DNA of 64,000 bases from Antedon mediterranea (lineage: Eukaryota; Echinodermata; Crinoidea; Comatulida; Antedonidae), in assembly GCF_964355755.1 (NCBI RefSeq), contig NC_092674.1, forward strand, positions 3,601,001 to 3,665,000. The letters are read 5' to 3'. A program made the translations under genes and the position numbers. The notes beneath the pieces are model-generated. The model was not told where the DNA came from and did not search any database. It was given only the letters and a program-made list of their open reading frames with translations. Below are positions 1 to 13,225 of the stretch, in pieces (within the stretch, counting starts at the first letter, position 1; every line of letters begins with the position of its first letter).

Positions 1-88
1 GTAAAACGCTCACTTTATATTAAAATGCCATAGAGGGCACACATGGAGCTATATACTGTAATAAAAGACATTAATGTATACAACTTAC

Positions 89-3000
89 ATCAAGATCTGT
101 ACCCATCAGGTTGTGCAACATACGACCAACATCTGTAAATAATAAGGAAGAACAATCGTTATAAATGCTATGACAATGAACAATTTTATCCAAATTAAAA
201 TAAATTACCATTGTTATCTCATAAATTACTATTATTCATTTTATTCATACTGTACTACACATGTACTAGTAGTAGTATTTAGTATCATTGTTTTTCTGTT
301 ATTGTTGATGGTTGTGTTCATTATTCATATTAAAATATTTACATAAAATCATTTCCATAATAAATAATTGTATAAATATTTAGAATAAAAATGGAAAAAA
401 AACTAGAGTATGGCTAAAAGAGAAAGAAACCTCAGATAGAAAAGGAAATTAATGTCAATAGAGGGGAAATTAATTTAAAAATGTGAGGTCACCTCACAGT
501 TTCAATACTACCAAATATAATACAGTTTACATACACACAGTACTGAGACTATGGAACTAATTGTTGTTTATAAATTGCATTAAAAAAAATTAACAAGTTT
601 CAACAGGAAAAAAGAGGTGGCAGTATACAAGTTTAACTTTTCTAATGTCAGAGTGTTGTAGCTATGTTGCAAAGTGTATTTATTTCACATCAAGAAAACA
701 GTAACAACATTAAAAATAGTGCTAAATTACATTACAATTAACATTTTGTTCAGAAATTGTTTTAATTGAAAATAGTTGTTTACAAAATCAGAGAATACAT
801 GGGATTGCTAAAACAATGGGAGAGCACCAGCATACATACTCTCATATACCCATGACCTTAAATTTAAGTTATGGTACTGTATCTATTGGAAGAATAGTAT
901 AGATATAGACTAAGCTATAATAACTGTGACCTAGACAAAATATAAAAAAAATAACTTCACCTAACAATAAAATGGACACGCAGAGTAACAAATGAACAAG
1001 TATAAATAAAAGCATTAACCAAAACATTAATTAAAGATAAATATAAATCTCACGATTGGTATAAGTGACTCTCTGGTGTCAACAGGAACGGCTGTGAAAT
1101 GCACCTAGTCTATCTAGTTGATACAGTAGATGTGATAGGTGCATACTAAAAACACACAATCAGTTGACATTTTAACGCTTAAATGGACGTTTTCAATAAC
1201 CTACTTCTAGATGTTAAAAAGCAAGGGTATTGCTTTACAATTAAACTCTAAGAAAAACAACAGTATAGCTTTACTACCTGCTATGAAACTGTTCAGTTTG
1301 TTTTAAAAAGTTAGGTAATGAAGTGTAAGGTACTTGGTAATTGGGCTTTTGTTGTCAAGCACTTGCGGAAATGTTAATCATACAGAAAACAAACACACGG
1401 AGAATCACGTCACAGGCATACCAAGGACACAGCGTTCTGGGGCTGTTTTGATTTCAAGGAAGTGGAGAAGGGATGAAAAGTAGGACCTTAGGATTGCTTG
1501 AGAACAGACAAGGAAAGGGAACAGAGAGGGATGAACAGAGTATAGGCTGAACAGAGAGGGGTACTAGAGTAGAGAGGAGGTACTCAAGAAGAAGAGAGAG
1601 GGTACAGTGCTAGAGAAGGAGTAACTACAGAAGGAGAGAGGGGGTACTAGAGAATAAGAGCGAGGGGGTACAGTACTAGAAAAAAAGAGGGGGTACTAGA
1701 GGAGTAACTAAATAAGGAGACCAGAAAAGACAAAGTAAAGGAAGAAAATAGTTTTTAGATTTAGATACGGTCTCTTTTGATATTGTGTAACTCCTGTGTA
1801 ATGGAAACAAACAAATTTATTAGGTAAAAATTAAAAACATACCATAATTAGAAGTACACAGATGATCATCATAGTATCCCTCTTCATTAATGGGAAACAT
1901 AAAATGTTCATGTTGCTGACCAAAAGAGGGCGTGCTTGGGCAGGTAAAAGAAGAATATATTGGTAGAGATAATCGTCTCAGATTAAAATCTCTTACAGCC
2001 GTCTTTGGAGTTTCGAGAGGCTGACTGTGACGACGAGCGACATCTGAAACTGTGTTATCGTTCTGCTCCTTTTTGAACCAGTTAAACGTTGGACTTGTTG
2101 GGCAAGTTTGGCTGTCTCTGGTTCGATTTTTTGATGTCGGGATGTTGATAGCATATGGTGGTATGTATTCAAATCCCAGAGGTTCTCTCAGAGTTTGTTT
2201 ATTCTCTTTAGTGCTATGTTCTTGGTCGGAAATACAAGTCTGTAGTTTTGGATTATGAAGCAGATTTCCTTCTATGAATGAATTATTTAACTCGGAAGTA
2301 ATGCTAGCAGGTGGTGCACTTTTGGAAAGAAATGTTGCACTGTTTGCTCTTGCACGTTGTCCTCTACTAATTGATGTTTTTCCTTCAGTCTCGCTTTCAA
2401 AACCATCATGGGTATTATCTGTTATATTGCAAAAGCTGATTTCTAAAGATGAGTCGCTTTCAGAAGTAACAGATATTGAATTATCCACCTCAAAATTCAT
2501 CAGCATCTCAAGCTGTTCAAATTCTTTGTCATCATCTAATGAGGTCATTTCCTCTTTCTCTACCAAAGCTAGAATTTCAGAACTGTTCAAGTTTTTATCA
2601 TGCTTATCAAACTTATTGTAGCAACTTGTGTCATCTTCTTCCTTTGAAGCTGCTGTGGGGCTTTTCAACATCTTCTTTTCCAATTTTGAAAATTCTAAGA
2701 AAAAGTAAAAAGAATTAATATTATACAAGTATAATACTGTACGTAGACATCACCAATAATATCACGACATAAATGTGTATAATGAATGTTCCAAAGTTCA
2801 ACATGTTCAATGTTGAACTTTGATGAACTTAATGTTATCTGGGTTTTTAGACTTGATACCTCATTATTTATTTTTTACTAATCAAATAGGCTTAGAAGGC
2901 ATTAGATGGGCATTTGAACACACGTACACATTTAACCTACTTTTAATTTAACTTTCTGTTATAGATCAACATAACATTGATTATTTTTTCTTGTCCACAT

Positions 3001-6000
3001 GGAATCATGGTTGACTACTATTAGTAGAAATGAAGTTATCAATATAATTGTCTCACTGACATAACATACTATACTGACATAAAATGTAACATACCATCAA
3101 CCATCTTGGTTTCAGAGGATGGCAGTTTTAAGAAGTCTGTCTTTTTCTTGATTGCTGACTGCTGAAATGTATCCAACTTAATAACTTGATGTTTTTCAAT
3201 TCCACTGCCACTTCTGTTAGCTTTAGAAAGCTGTGTTTCCTTGTCTTGATGAAAAGTTAAGTTACTCTTATTTCCTGATTTAGTATCCAAGATTGTCTCT
3301 TCAGAGTTTATAGTGATCGATATGTTTGATTCTGCCTCTTCACATGTTGAAGATCCTTCTACTGAAGATTCATCTGCATCTAAAAGAATATTTTTACTGA
3401 TCATTTGGCTTTCTTTTGCAATTTCGTTCCATATATCATTATTATCCTCTGTAAATTCGCTTGAATTCGGAGAGCAACTAAACTGCAAACTCTTGTGTTG
3501 AGATCCTTTCTCACTAGATATGTTATCATCCTCTGGTTGAAAATGTCTGTCATTGATATGTTCGTTCGATGGAATTACTTTAATCTGCAACTTAGGAGAT
3601 GTCTTGGTATTCACAACCACATTAGAAATACCTTTCACTTCTGTTGAGACATCTTGAAAGCATACATCTGTCAGTGCATTATCTTCATGTTCAAAGTTTG
3701 ATAAATCCTCCAGATTTTCAGATTCGATTGGATCCACATTATTAACAATTTTAGGTCTAGTAACTGGTTTCACAATCCTACAAGATGGTGGTGATTGTCC
3801 TTTTTTAATATTTACTTTATTAAATCCAAAGGAAGATTTACGACTGGTAGAATTTCTCTTTGTTTCTGATAAAGGTTTCTTGGATCCTGTTGAAAAGGTT
3901 TTTGTTAACTTTTGCTTTTCCAATTGAGGAATTGCCAATTTCTGCCCATAAGCAGGAAGGGTAGAGGAAAGAGGTCTTTGCTGTCTTTTACTTTTTGAAG
4001 GTCTAACAATTTGTTGACTGCTTCGGGTTACTTTAATAACTGAATCAGTTATCGATTTTATTGAAACTTGTGGAAATTTAAGTTTTGGTTTGGGAATAGT
4101 TTTGCTTGGCGGCCTAGGACTTGTAGGTATGACAACAGGGTTATTTGACATGTTAGGATTGGAAGGTGCTTGTTTGGGAATAGTTTTACTTGGTGGCCTA
4201 AGACTCCCAGGTTTGGCAACAGGTTTATTTGGCAACATGTTAGGATTGGAAGGTTCTAGTTTGCCAATGGTTTTACTTGGTAACATTTTACTGGAAGTGA
4301 CAGGTTTAATAATCTGTTTCTTCATTGGTAATTGTATTGTCCTTTTTTTGTCAAGTTTTCCATTTGAAGCTGTTGGTTGAACAATTTGACTATTGTGACT
4401 TCCAAAACTATCATTTTGTTTTACACTTTCACTATTATTTGGGTTTATTATTGAAAAATTCCGAGAAGAAAATCCAAATGTTTTCTTGCCTGTGGCAGCA
4501 TTGCCTGTGGCAGCAGTCAATAAAGATGTTAGTTGAGCAGACAGACCAGTAGGAACATCTGTAGACATTTGCTTTGAATTACTTCTATCAATTTTGTTAA
4601 ATCCAGGTATGTTTCTTGCTGTATCTGGTAATACTTTCTTGCTTGTAGTTGCCAATTTCACATGTGAAATTGCGACAGATGATGATGAGTGTTGAAGATT
4701 CGATTGAAGAGTAGTAATATCTGAGGATCCATTCATTTTCTTTGAGTTACTTTTATTAGGGGAAATTGTTGAATTTGTATTTGAAGGCGTAACCATCACA
4801 GAAGGTTGTTCTAGATTGGACTGAGTAGTAACAACAGAAGATCCTTTCATTTGCTTTAAATTACTTTGACCGACTCTGTTCAATCCTGGTATAGATCTTG
4901 TGGCATCAGCTGGTGGTGTATTTGTCGCTGTTCCATATTTTATTTTACTTAATGTCTGTTTTTCGTTTGATTCATTTTCAATTTCAATACTTTTTTTTCG
5001 CTCCAATAGTCGTGCAACCACACTCATCAATTCTTCTTTTCTTTGTTCCCCTTGTGCTGCAAATTTTTCTTTCACATCAGTTGTTGAAGGTTCTGTTCTT
5101 TTATACTCAATCCTATTGCATTTATTATAAACTGGTTGGTCTTTTGTATTTTCCATTATTTTACTGGTTGAATGAGCAACATTTGTTGTTTTAGAAATAT
5201 TTTCTTTCTTTATTGATTCATTAGACATGCCATCATTTTGGGAAAAATCATCTGTATTTGATAAAGTATTCTGGTCATCATTTGAAAATGGTTGGGATCT
5301 TTTTCGCAACACAATAGATTTTTTGTCCGACATCGGCTGAAGTTTTGACAATTTTGAAGCAGCAAGATTAGGCTTTAGTACTGAACGAGGTTTTAATCCC
5401 GAATTCTGCATTTTTGTAGTTAGCACTTTTAGATCTTTTTCTGGTTGCGTTCCAGAAGACTGGGGTAACTTTGAAGATATTATTGATGCAGGTTTTTCTG
5501 TTGAATAATTAAGCTTCAATGAAGATGACCTTTGAATTTTTGAATGTTCTAAGGACTTTCCTTTCAGTGATGTAGTAACTTGACTAAATGTTTGAGTTTC
5601 AGACTTCTCTGAATTAGGTATATAATTATACTTAGTAGTGACGTTTTTAAGAACAGGCTTCTCCAAAGTTCCTTCATTTCTATTCTTAGATACATCAGCA
5701 GATTTATGTCTTTGTATTTTTTGTGGTTGTTGAAGTGTTCTTTTGGGTGCATTCAACAGGTCTGACGGCACTTTTCCAGTAGATACCTGAGGTATCATCA
5801 TTTTAGATTTTCCACTAGGAATTGAACTTGTTGAAGCATGCATTGATGGAACTGAATCATTTTCAACGACAACAGGAGCAGGTTTCTTGAAAGTTGGTAA
5901 ACCGGATCTCTTAATGCGGGATTTTTCTGACAAAGAGAAAAACAAATAAACAAATGTTTGATATAATATATAATAAAATAACAAATACAGTACATTTCCA

Positions 6001-7114
6001 CAAATGACTTAAGATAAATAGGGAGTGAGTAAAGTTTATTATTATATTACATAATGGGCAGTGGCAAAACGCAGGGGATAAAGGCCCTTGATTTAGCACT
6101 CCTAAGGTGCCCTTTAATGCTGGGTTACATTGAACTGCTCAGGCTTTGGGACCCATTAAAGCTCTGGCGTTTAGCCAGTGACCGCCCATAGATGTTACGC
6201 CACTGGATGCCAGACTAGAAATAGTACTAGAATATGACAGCAGGGTTAAATTTTTTTATTTTTAGTTTTGATATTGTAAAAGTAACAACTTGCATTCATA
6301 CCTGGTATAAGACCACCTGCTACAGGAACACGACTCATTGGAATACTTGAAACCTTGTGTGGGACATTGGATACTTTCATGGTACACTCAATAGATTTTG
6401 CTCTATCATTTTTAGAAACTGACTGTTGATCCAGATCTTCACATTTCTTTCTTGCATCATCTGTTGAAATACAGTTTAATTATTGTTATTACATCTTTTC
6501 AAATATCGATACGCAATTTCACAAATATTGAATAGCACAGGATATTATAAAATATTACTAAACATTATGAATTTCAGTGATTAGAAAGAAAAATTAGAAT
6601 GCATTCAGAACATTATAGGACTCTTTTTGGCATCAATCTCAATATTTTTGCCTGTTCTGTATCAAATGTAATTTTCTGTAATTTCTTTGAATATCCTTTG
6701 GATGTACAGTACATAAAATGTAATTATAAATATTGCAATATCATTGGCAAAACACATGATACCATACTTTCTACTTAATATTATCATTATCACGAGTGAT
6801 GAGTGATTATAAAGCCATTACATACTATCATATTGCAATAAAAAAGTGAAACATACAGTATATTGCATGTAGCTCTCCATTAATAGACAAACAACACAAT
6901 CCCAATTAAATAGGTGTACAAATATTTTAAATAAACTGGTTAGATTTGGTGAACATAGTTAATGCTACAGGTTATAGTACAATATCACAATAATCCATTT
7001 ACAGCTAATAGATTATGGATACAACAAACTAATACATATAAAATAAATAATAATACTAACAATTGTTAAATATTAAATTTGAATTCCTTTACCTGAATTA
7101 CTCAATTCTTCCAT
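89..7114 (-). CDS. Unrecognised Ser/Lys-rich disordered protein, 5' part of gene (partial)
   Basis: I assembled five minus-strand exons that join in phase with GT..AG boundaries: 7114-7093 (start ATG, MEELSNS), 6460-6302, 5926-3095 (one 2.8-kb exon), 2694-1843 and 132-89. They encode 1,303 residues with no stop, so the gene continues beyond the left edge. I do not recognise the family. The protein is rich in Ser, Lys, Pro, Asn and Gln, with no predicted membrane segment or enzyme motif. The big exon has internal repeats: PPSKTIPK occurs twice, and a block with IPGLNRVGQ/IPGFNKIDR occurs twice. Near the N-terminus are SSIP (residues 45-48 and 94-97) and SGLP (68-71) in basic context, which resemble EB1-binding SxIP motifs. 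Exon 4 has an acidic patch (LDDDKEFEQLEMLMNFE). A microtubule plus-end role is only a guess; the exon structure is well supported. Confidence 0.72.
1490..1720. repeat. Purine-rich degenerate minisatellite in an intron
   Basis: The segment is a run of imperfect units built on GAGAGGGGGTACTAGAGAA with spacing of about 25-40 bases. It is almost purely A+G on the plus strand. It lies in the last intron seen of the unrecognised gene (133-1842); I see no exon elsewhere in that intron. Confidence 0.6.
6061..6207. repeat. MITE family 4 copy (GGCGTAAC termini)
   Basis: The right end carries GTTACGCCACTGG and the left end GCAGTGGCAAAACGC, an imperfect terminal inverted repeat. The inner stretch TATGGGCGGTCACTGG (reverse strand) matches the copy at 33,972-34,147. 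It lies in intron 2 of the unrecognised gene. Confidence 0.5.
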
Positions 7115-9309
7115 GACAGTGTCCAACAATAAATATTAAGTCGTCGTTTTCTCAATACACATGGCCTTGCCACACACAGTCATTCAGTCAACTATATTGA
7201 CAATAAAGACCTAAAAAACTCCTACTCAACTCTCGAACTTCTAAGCAAACAATATGAATTGTATTCCACACTAAACTGTGTATGGTTATAGATAGTAATC
7301 ACAATATACATATTGAAAGTATACATACGAGGCTCAACTTTGACCTGAATACGACATACAAGTCATATTGAGGATATAACGTCAGTTTTAGGCTTATTTA
7401 CGGATAATAACAATTTTAACAAGTGCTTCTCAGAATAATTAAATTAAAAAACAAATGACAGGAAGTGGAGTATTATTCAACAAAGAGTCACTTCACAACA
7501 ATTATCAACTTTAAAGGAAGCACGAATATTTACGGTTTTAAAAATAAAAATTGTAAAATATCTAGTGTCCAAGGTTCAGTATGTATTTCCTCTCTAGACA
7601 CGATTAGTTCACATTTCCCTAGATACAACATGTTTGCAGAACGATAACATTATTTTCCAATCAAAACAAACGAATCAAGTTGAATTGGAAAATGTACTGA
7701 TAACATTGGCAATCAACAATATTACAATTTATTACTTTATTAAATTGTAATAAAAAAAAAAATTTTAATACAATAAATATTAATAACAAATTAAATAAAA
7801 TAATAAAAATAAGCATTTAACATATGCCATAATATCCAAAACAAAAATTACTGCAATACATTAAACAATTACGATAGTTAAAATGATTAAAACTATGTTA
7901 CATGATCTAACTTAATAACTGTCGGTAAAATTTTAAAATAAAATAAATATAAAAGTGATGTTTGAAACTGATAAATCACTTATAAAAAAAAGTTTTAAAA
8001 AGTTAAAAATTACCTTCAGAAAATTTGTATCATTTTTAAAATTATTTTCTCCAAATATCAACTTCCAAGATCTGAAAAGGAACTCACAGTGTTTAAAACA
8101 ATAACATTATTGATTTGATTTGTTGTTCTTGCTTGAAAGGGCGTGCACTAAAGTGTTTTATGTTGTGGATGGGCGTGTCTGATTCAAATGTAATATTTTA
8201 TAACAAACATCCTATACTTACAGTACTAGAATCAGTTCAACACAAAATTCAGCGATTTTTGTTAATATATAGAATTAAAGATGTATTGTCCCCCTGAAAA
8301 AATAATTCTTAACATTTTTGTTGTTGAATATGCCATTTTAATTTTCACCTAATAAATATCCACTTTGACCAAAAATTGGATCGAAAAAAAATGTATATTT
8401 CCTAAAAAAATGTAATTTAAAGCAAGCCAGTCAATGGTTTTTTGGTTGAATTTAACCATTTATTTTGTCATTTTATAAGTGATAACATTAATTGTTCCCA
8501 TTTTTTTTTTCTACGAAAGTGAATAACTTGATTAAAACTAAAAAATAATCTATTCAAAGTCTGATTTTATTTTTCATGTTTTTGGGGACAATACATCATA
8601 TAAAAACATGAAGAAAAAAATGATAAAGGAGAAAACGCTATATTTCATGATATAATAAATTTTATTTACATTCAATCCTATTTCATATAGTATAGTATTT
8701 ATTGAACATTGCAGCATTCAGTATGTTTAGATAAGGTCAAGTTTTATTTCATCATAATACTGTTTGTCATAATTATCTAAATGTCAAAAGAATTTCAGAT
8801 ACTTAAACATCATAAAATGTTATCAATATAAATATTATTAAATAAATCATTTACCGTAACAGCCATTCACTAATATTTGGAAACCAAGAATATTTCACTT
8901 TGCCATAATCATTGCTAATATTTATAAATTAGTTTCATTATTATCGCCACTGACAAGTAAATTCTTAGATTCTTATACATCATTTTTAAATCAGCATTAT
9001 TCTAAATAATCATATTATATTTGTCATTATAGGATGCATTTATAACAATAGAATACATTTTCTTTATATTAATACAACACCATTCCATTAATACTTGAAT
9101 TGTTTTTATTAAAAGTTAATAGATAGATAGATGAATCATTTTAAATGTTATCACTACAATTATCGATATTTTGATGTTCAGTTCCTTAACTTTTTCCTAG
9201 GCACTTTTCTTGTTAAAAGATTAAAAAACTTATTTTGCAAAAGGCCCCATTACAATTTATTTCACCATGCACATTTCAATTACTGTATCCACTAGAGATG
9301 GCACAACAC
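7115..9309. other. Intergenic: 5' flank of the unrecognised gene, one MITE
   Basis: AT-rich spacer between the start of the unrecognised gene and the 3' end of agmatinase copy A. It should hold the promoter of the former, but I see no clear TATA or GC box. The only recognisable item is a MITE family 3 copy at 8,276-8,605. Short open frames here show no splice support or family resemblance. Confidence 0.6.
8276..8605. repeat. MITE family 3 copy (AAAGATGTATTGTCCCCCTG termini)
   Basis: The left end reads AAAGATGTATTGTCCCCCTG and the right end TTTTTGGGGACAATACATC, a terminal inverted repeat. The interior has GTAATTTAAAGC and TTTTTTGGTTGAATTTA, both shared with copies at about 35,030-35,240 and 36,915-37,182. 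No coding capacity. Confidence 0.7.
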
Positions 9310-12300
9310 TTAGAACTGCTGCTGTGAAGTGACATCATAGTACTTTACACCAGGTAGAACGCATAGCATCTCAAAAAGGAGATTAGCAGCGATCAGAGCG
9401 GTTGTACCAAGAGGATCGTAAGGTGGTGAAACCTCAACTAAATCACAACCAACCAGATTTAGTCCCTTTAATCCTCGGATTATCTCTAGAGCCTGTATTA
9501 TACTTAATCCAGCCACTTCAGGTGTACCTGGGAAAAAAAATTTTCATTTACAATAGAACCCTTCTTTCGGACGGACACTCCAATTCAGAGGACACCTCTT
9601 TTAAAGTACACTTTCCAATGAAATGAACAGCAATGTATATTTTAACACTAAGGGCAACTCTACCCAGGGAACGCTGCTATGGGTCACTTTGTTGGGTCCT
9701 GAAGGTGTCTCTTAAGCTTGGTTCCCACTAGAACGTAACGCAAGGACGTAAACGCAACGCAAGCGTTTTAACCAATGACAAGCGAAGTTATAGACAGTTA
9801 GCAATCACAAGCGAATAAGCCATCGCTTGTGATTGGTCAATTCACTTGCGTTGCGTCGCTAGTGGGAACCAAGCATTAATAGGAGTTTTACTGTATTTCA
9901 GTCCACTAACTCTGTCGTCTGTCTGTATGCCACCTTGGAAAGAGAAATCCTGAAGATTAGCTATTCTACTAGTAGTTACACAGGGTTAGGTGTAAATGAG
10001 TGGAGCTGTACAGTAGCTTGGTGGTTCGTGCTTGCCTTCCAATCCCAAGGTCCGGGGTTCAATCCTGACCTGACTTTGATATGACTCTTTCAAGTCCACT
10101 CCCTAAGCCTCAAATGAGACTTAGTTTATAAGCATGATAAATTATAAAATAGGTTATCCAATCTGTAATTGGCAAGTTACTCCCTGTTGGATGCATATGA
10201 AATAAAAAAATATAAATAAATAAATAATGTTAATGTTGAGATACGCTGCTCTTGGCTGGTTTTTGCATTATATGTTTAGAAAGTAAGTGCAAACTTGAAT
10301 AACTCCACCACAATTTAGCAAACTACTCACCAGTTCCAGGAGCAATAGAAGGGTCCAAAGCATCAATATCGAAGCTGAGATAAACTGGTCCATCGCCCAT
10401 CTTTTCTTGTACTTGCACCATCAATGGTTCTAGAGACTTATGCCAACAGTCTCTACCCGTAACAACTCGAAACCCCTACGTGGATTAAAATAAACGTCAA
10501 TTTATTTCGGTATAAATAAAACAAACAACCACCCAAACTAAAAGCATGGTACTCAATTTACAAAAATATAGTTTAAAAAATATGGGCTGTACACAAAAAT
10601 CATCAAACATTTAAACACATTTCAATAGGCAATAAAATAGATAATATAACATTAAAAGATGAAATACCAAAATCCATATTACAAATTACCTAAAATTCAC
10701 ACGTTTGAGAGTACCTATTGCACAGTAAAAAAAAAAGGCATAAAATCATCATTCATTTAAGAAAGAGAGAGAGGGGAGTTGGGGTTCGGGGTTTTAGTAG
10801 CAAATCTCCTTAATTTTTTATTATACTACTATGCTACTCACAAACAATTTCATTTTTATTCATTCATAGAAAAGTCAGAAAGGAACAAAATACTGCATAA
10901 TGTAATATGACCTTTAATCATTTGTAACTCTTAGAATTTATTCTCCTTTAAATCTCTTTTGAAGAAACATCTCTCTCTCTCTAATATTATTTCTTAATTA
11001 TCCTTCTTACATAGTAGGCCTAATGTATATTTATATATATATTTATTTTTTATATCTTTGTTTTATTTTGTATTTACCGTTTGTTATTGTCCCTAATGAT
11101 CACCATATGCTGGATGGGTCACCCTCATTAAATATTGTTCCAATAAAAAAAAAAATAAAAATAATTTTTTCACCTGTTCTAAGCCCCATTTGTTTTCATA
11201 GATGTCATTGGATGGTCCACGTATTCCAATCTGAACGGTCTTTTTCGGATCAAAAAGATTTTCATCAAATGCTCGTTTGAATGGCGTTCCATGAGCTATT
11301 TTTTCCCCGAGCATTGTGTCTTGTGTGTCGTTATGAGCATCTACATGCACAAGGCCGACCGGACCATATTTATCCTGTCATTTGTAAAAAAGTTAAAGAA
11401 TATCTCATTTCATTTCTGGTCACTAGCATAGGCTAAACCACTGAACATGATTTGAACACACACAAATTAATGCTCTATCGCTATCTTTGATTTGAACATG
11501 TCATTACTGGATCTTTGATTTGAACACAGTATAACACTGTGTGATGGGTTTGTCACACGAAAGTGAGTCCTCTAGAGAGAAAGAGAGGAGATGAATAAAG
11601 ATGGACGACAACTACAACATGTTTTGTTATTTTATTATTGTTGGTTTCAGCCTAACGAGCGAGCCCGTAACAACTGTCTTTGATTTAAACACTGCCTTTG
11701 ATTTGAATACTGTGCAAACACTGTCTTTGATTTGAACACAGTAAAGGAAAGTCTTAATTTGAACACAGTAAATCTTATCAATATACTTACAGCAACAGCT
11801 CGCAAAACTGGATATGTCAAAGTGTGGTCACCACCCATTGTTAACGTTTTGCACCCATTAGCTATTAGCTTCTTATAGTACTCTGTTATCATATCACAAG
11901 TCTTTGGCAGGTTGTACACATTGATGTTAACATCTCCTATGTCACCAACCTGCAGGGATTCAAATGGTGCCGCACCTGTGAAATAAAAACAAACATTTTA
12001 GATGCAGTCTTTTTTTATTTTTAAAATCATAAACACTTATCTTATTTATTGTGTTTAGATTTCTGAGGTTATATCCAGAATTGGCATACTTTAGAGTTAC
12101 CAATTTATAATTTTACCTGTGTCTGGGTTGCACAATCGTATCATCGGCGATTCCGTGCGGATCTGCCGAGGACCAAATCTAGTACCGGATCGATTTGATA
12201 CACCGATGTCAAGTGGAATTCCGACAAAACATACATCAAGATCTAAAAAGACAAACAGATTTTATTTATTTATTTACAAATTAATTTTGTTGAATTTTTT

Positions 12301-12738
12301 TATTTCATACACAGTGCCAATTACAGGATGGATAAACTATTTTATACCGTACGTGCTTATAAACATTTAAGGCATAGGAAGTGGAGTTGAAAGAGTTTAT
12401 GACTTACAACCCTGGGACTAGGTCATCTTGGGATTAAAAGACAAGCATGTTAACCCCAAGGTACACTTCAAGTACACCAACACGGTATATATATATCTGC
12501 AGACAGTACTGTTTCGATCTTATTAGATCTCGATATATATATATTTTTTAAGGTAATGCAGTATATACTAGATATGGACTAGGCTATGAATACTTACCAT
12601 CAGTGGTCTTGTGAATAGGTAATCGGAACATCGATGCAATCCCGCCAGCTCTCGGCATATCATTACCAGTTAGAGGGCGGTTAAACTCACTGCTCCTATT
12701 TGAAGATGTTGAATAAAATAACGATCTGCCAGCACAAC
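9310..12738 (-). CDS. AGMAT: Agmatinase-like ureohydrolase, copy A (exons 2-7; first exon not found)
   Basis: Arginase/agmatinase family enzyme; agmatinases hydrolyse agmatine to putrescine and urea at a dinuclear manganese centre. Six minus-strand exons join in phase: 12738-12598, 12242-12117, 11975-11791, 11374-11174, 10475-10331 and 9527-9310 (stop TAA at 9312-9310), about 338 residues. Ligand motifs are intact: GGDH, HVDAHNDT, and SFDIDALDPSIAPGTGTPE. Exon lengths and phases match copy B (29,232-33,004) except that exon 2 is six bases shorter and the C-terminus has an extra TSQQQF. In exon 4, 8 of 62 residues differ from copy B. I could not find an exon encoding the start codon and mitochondrial presequence upstream of 12,738. 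The copy may therefore be 5'-truncated, use an unseen distant exon, or be a pseudogene, although its six exons have no frameshift or stop. Confidence 0.85.
9714..9877. repeat. MITE family 1 copy (TTAAGCTTGGTTCCCACTAG termini)
   Basis: Begins TTAAGCTTGGTTCCCACTAG and ends CTAGTGGGAACCAAGC. Most of the element is self-complementary, with CAATCACAAGCGAATAAGCC near the centre. It is located in the last intron of agmatinase copy A. Other copies are at 30,362-30,552, 31,071-31,309, 35,675-35,859, 54,808-55,312 (three) and 62,812-62,946. Confidence 0.8.
10004..10228 (+). repeat. tRNA-derived SINE, family A
   Basis: A pol III A-box-like stretch (TAGCTTGGTGGTTCGTGC) is followed about 35 bases later by a B-box (GGGGTTCAATCCTG). 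A non-tRNA body and an A-rich AAATAAATAAATAA tail follow. A diverged fragment sharing CCCAATCCCAAGGTCC lies at 50,404-50,476. Located in an intron of agmatinase copy A. Confidence 0.65.
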
Positions 12739-13129
12739 CTGTTATTCAAATTATTCAGAAATTATCTGTTACAAATGTGTGAAAAATGGGGCTGAACTCC
12801 ACAAAAACAGATACCCACTAAACATTTTAGTGACTAAAAAGAGGTCTCATGGTCGAAAAAATAAAATTGTGGTACTGGTAGATTATAAACAATAGAGTGT
12901 GCTATATTATTTTAAACATTTATATAGAGGGCGCTATATAAAGGAAAAAAATCTGGAATTTACAAATGAATATTACCATAACATTGTTTTGATTGATCAA
13001 TTTAATAATTTATTCAAAAAGTAATTCTGTGTAGGCCTAGGATGCTAGGTAGTAGACAGTCTACTGTTATTAGGCAATAAGAGATTGATTTATTATATCA
13101 TGAAAGATTTATTTTATGATACCTGGTCC

Positions 13130-13225
13130 GGTGTAAGATTTAAATCTGTCCGGTGTTTGAAAGTGTCCACTGGACAATTTTCAGCATTGAATATTGTAAT
13201 ACTAGCTGTTGAAAATGGCCGCAAC
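13130..13225 (-). repeat. Block shared with the upstream region of agmatinase copy B
   Basis: On the minus strand this segment contains CAATGCTGAAAATTGTCC, a GGACACTTT core and AATCTTACACCGG. The region 28,335-28,430 on the plus strand has the same order (CCAATGCTGAAAAGTGTCC, GGACACTTTTGA, CAATCTTACACCGG). Both lie upstream of an agmatinase gene in the same relative orientation, so the block is either part of the duplicated unit or a dispersed repeat. Confidence 0.55.

Noticed and set aside
3313-5194. Plus-strand open frames opposite the large exon
   Set aside because: Antisense shadows of the 2.8-kb minus-strand coding exon.
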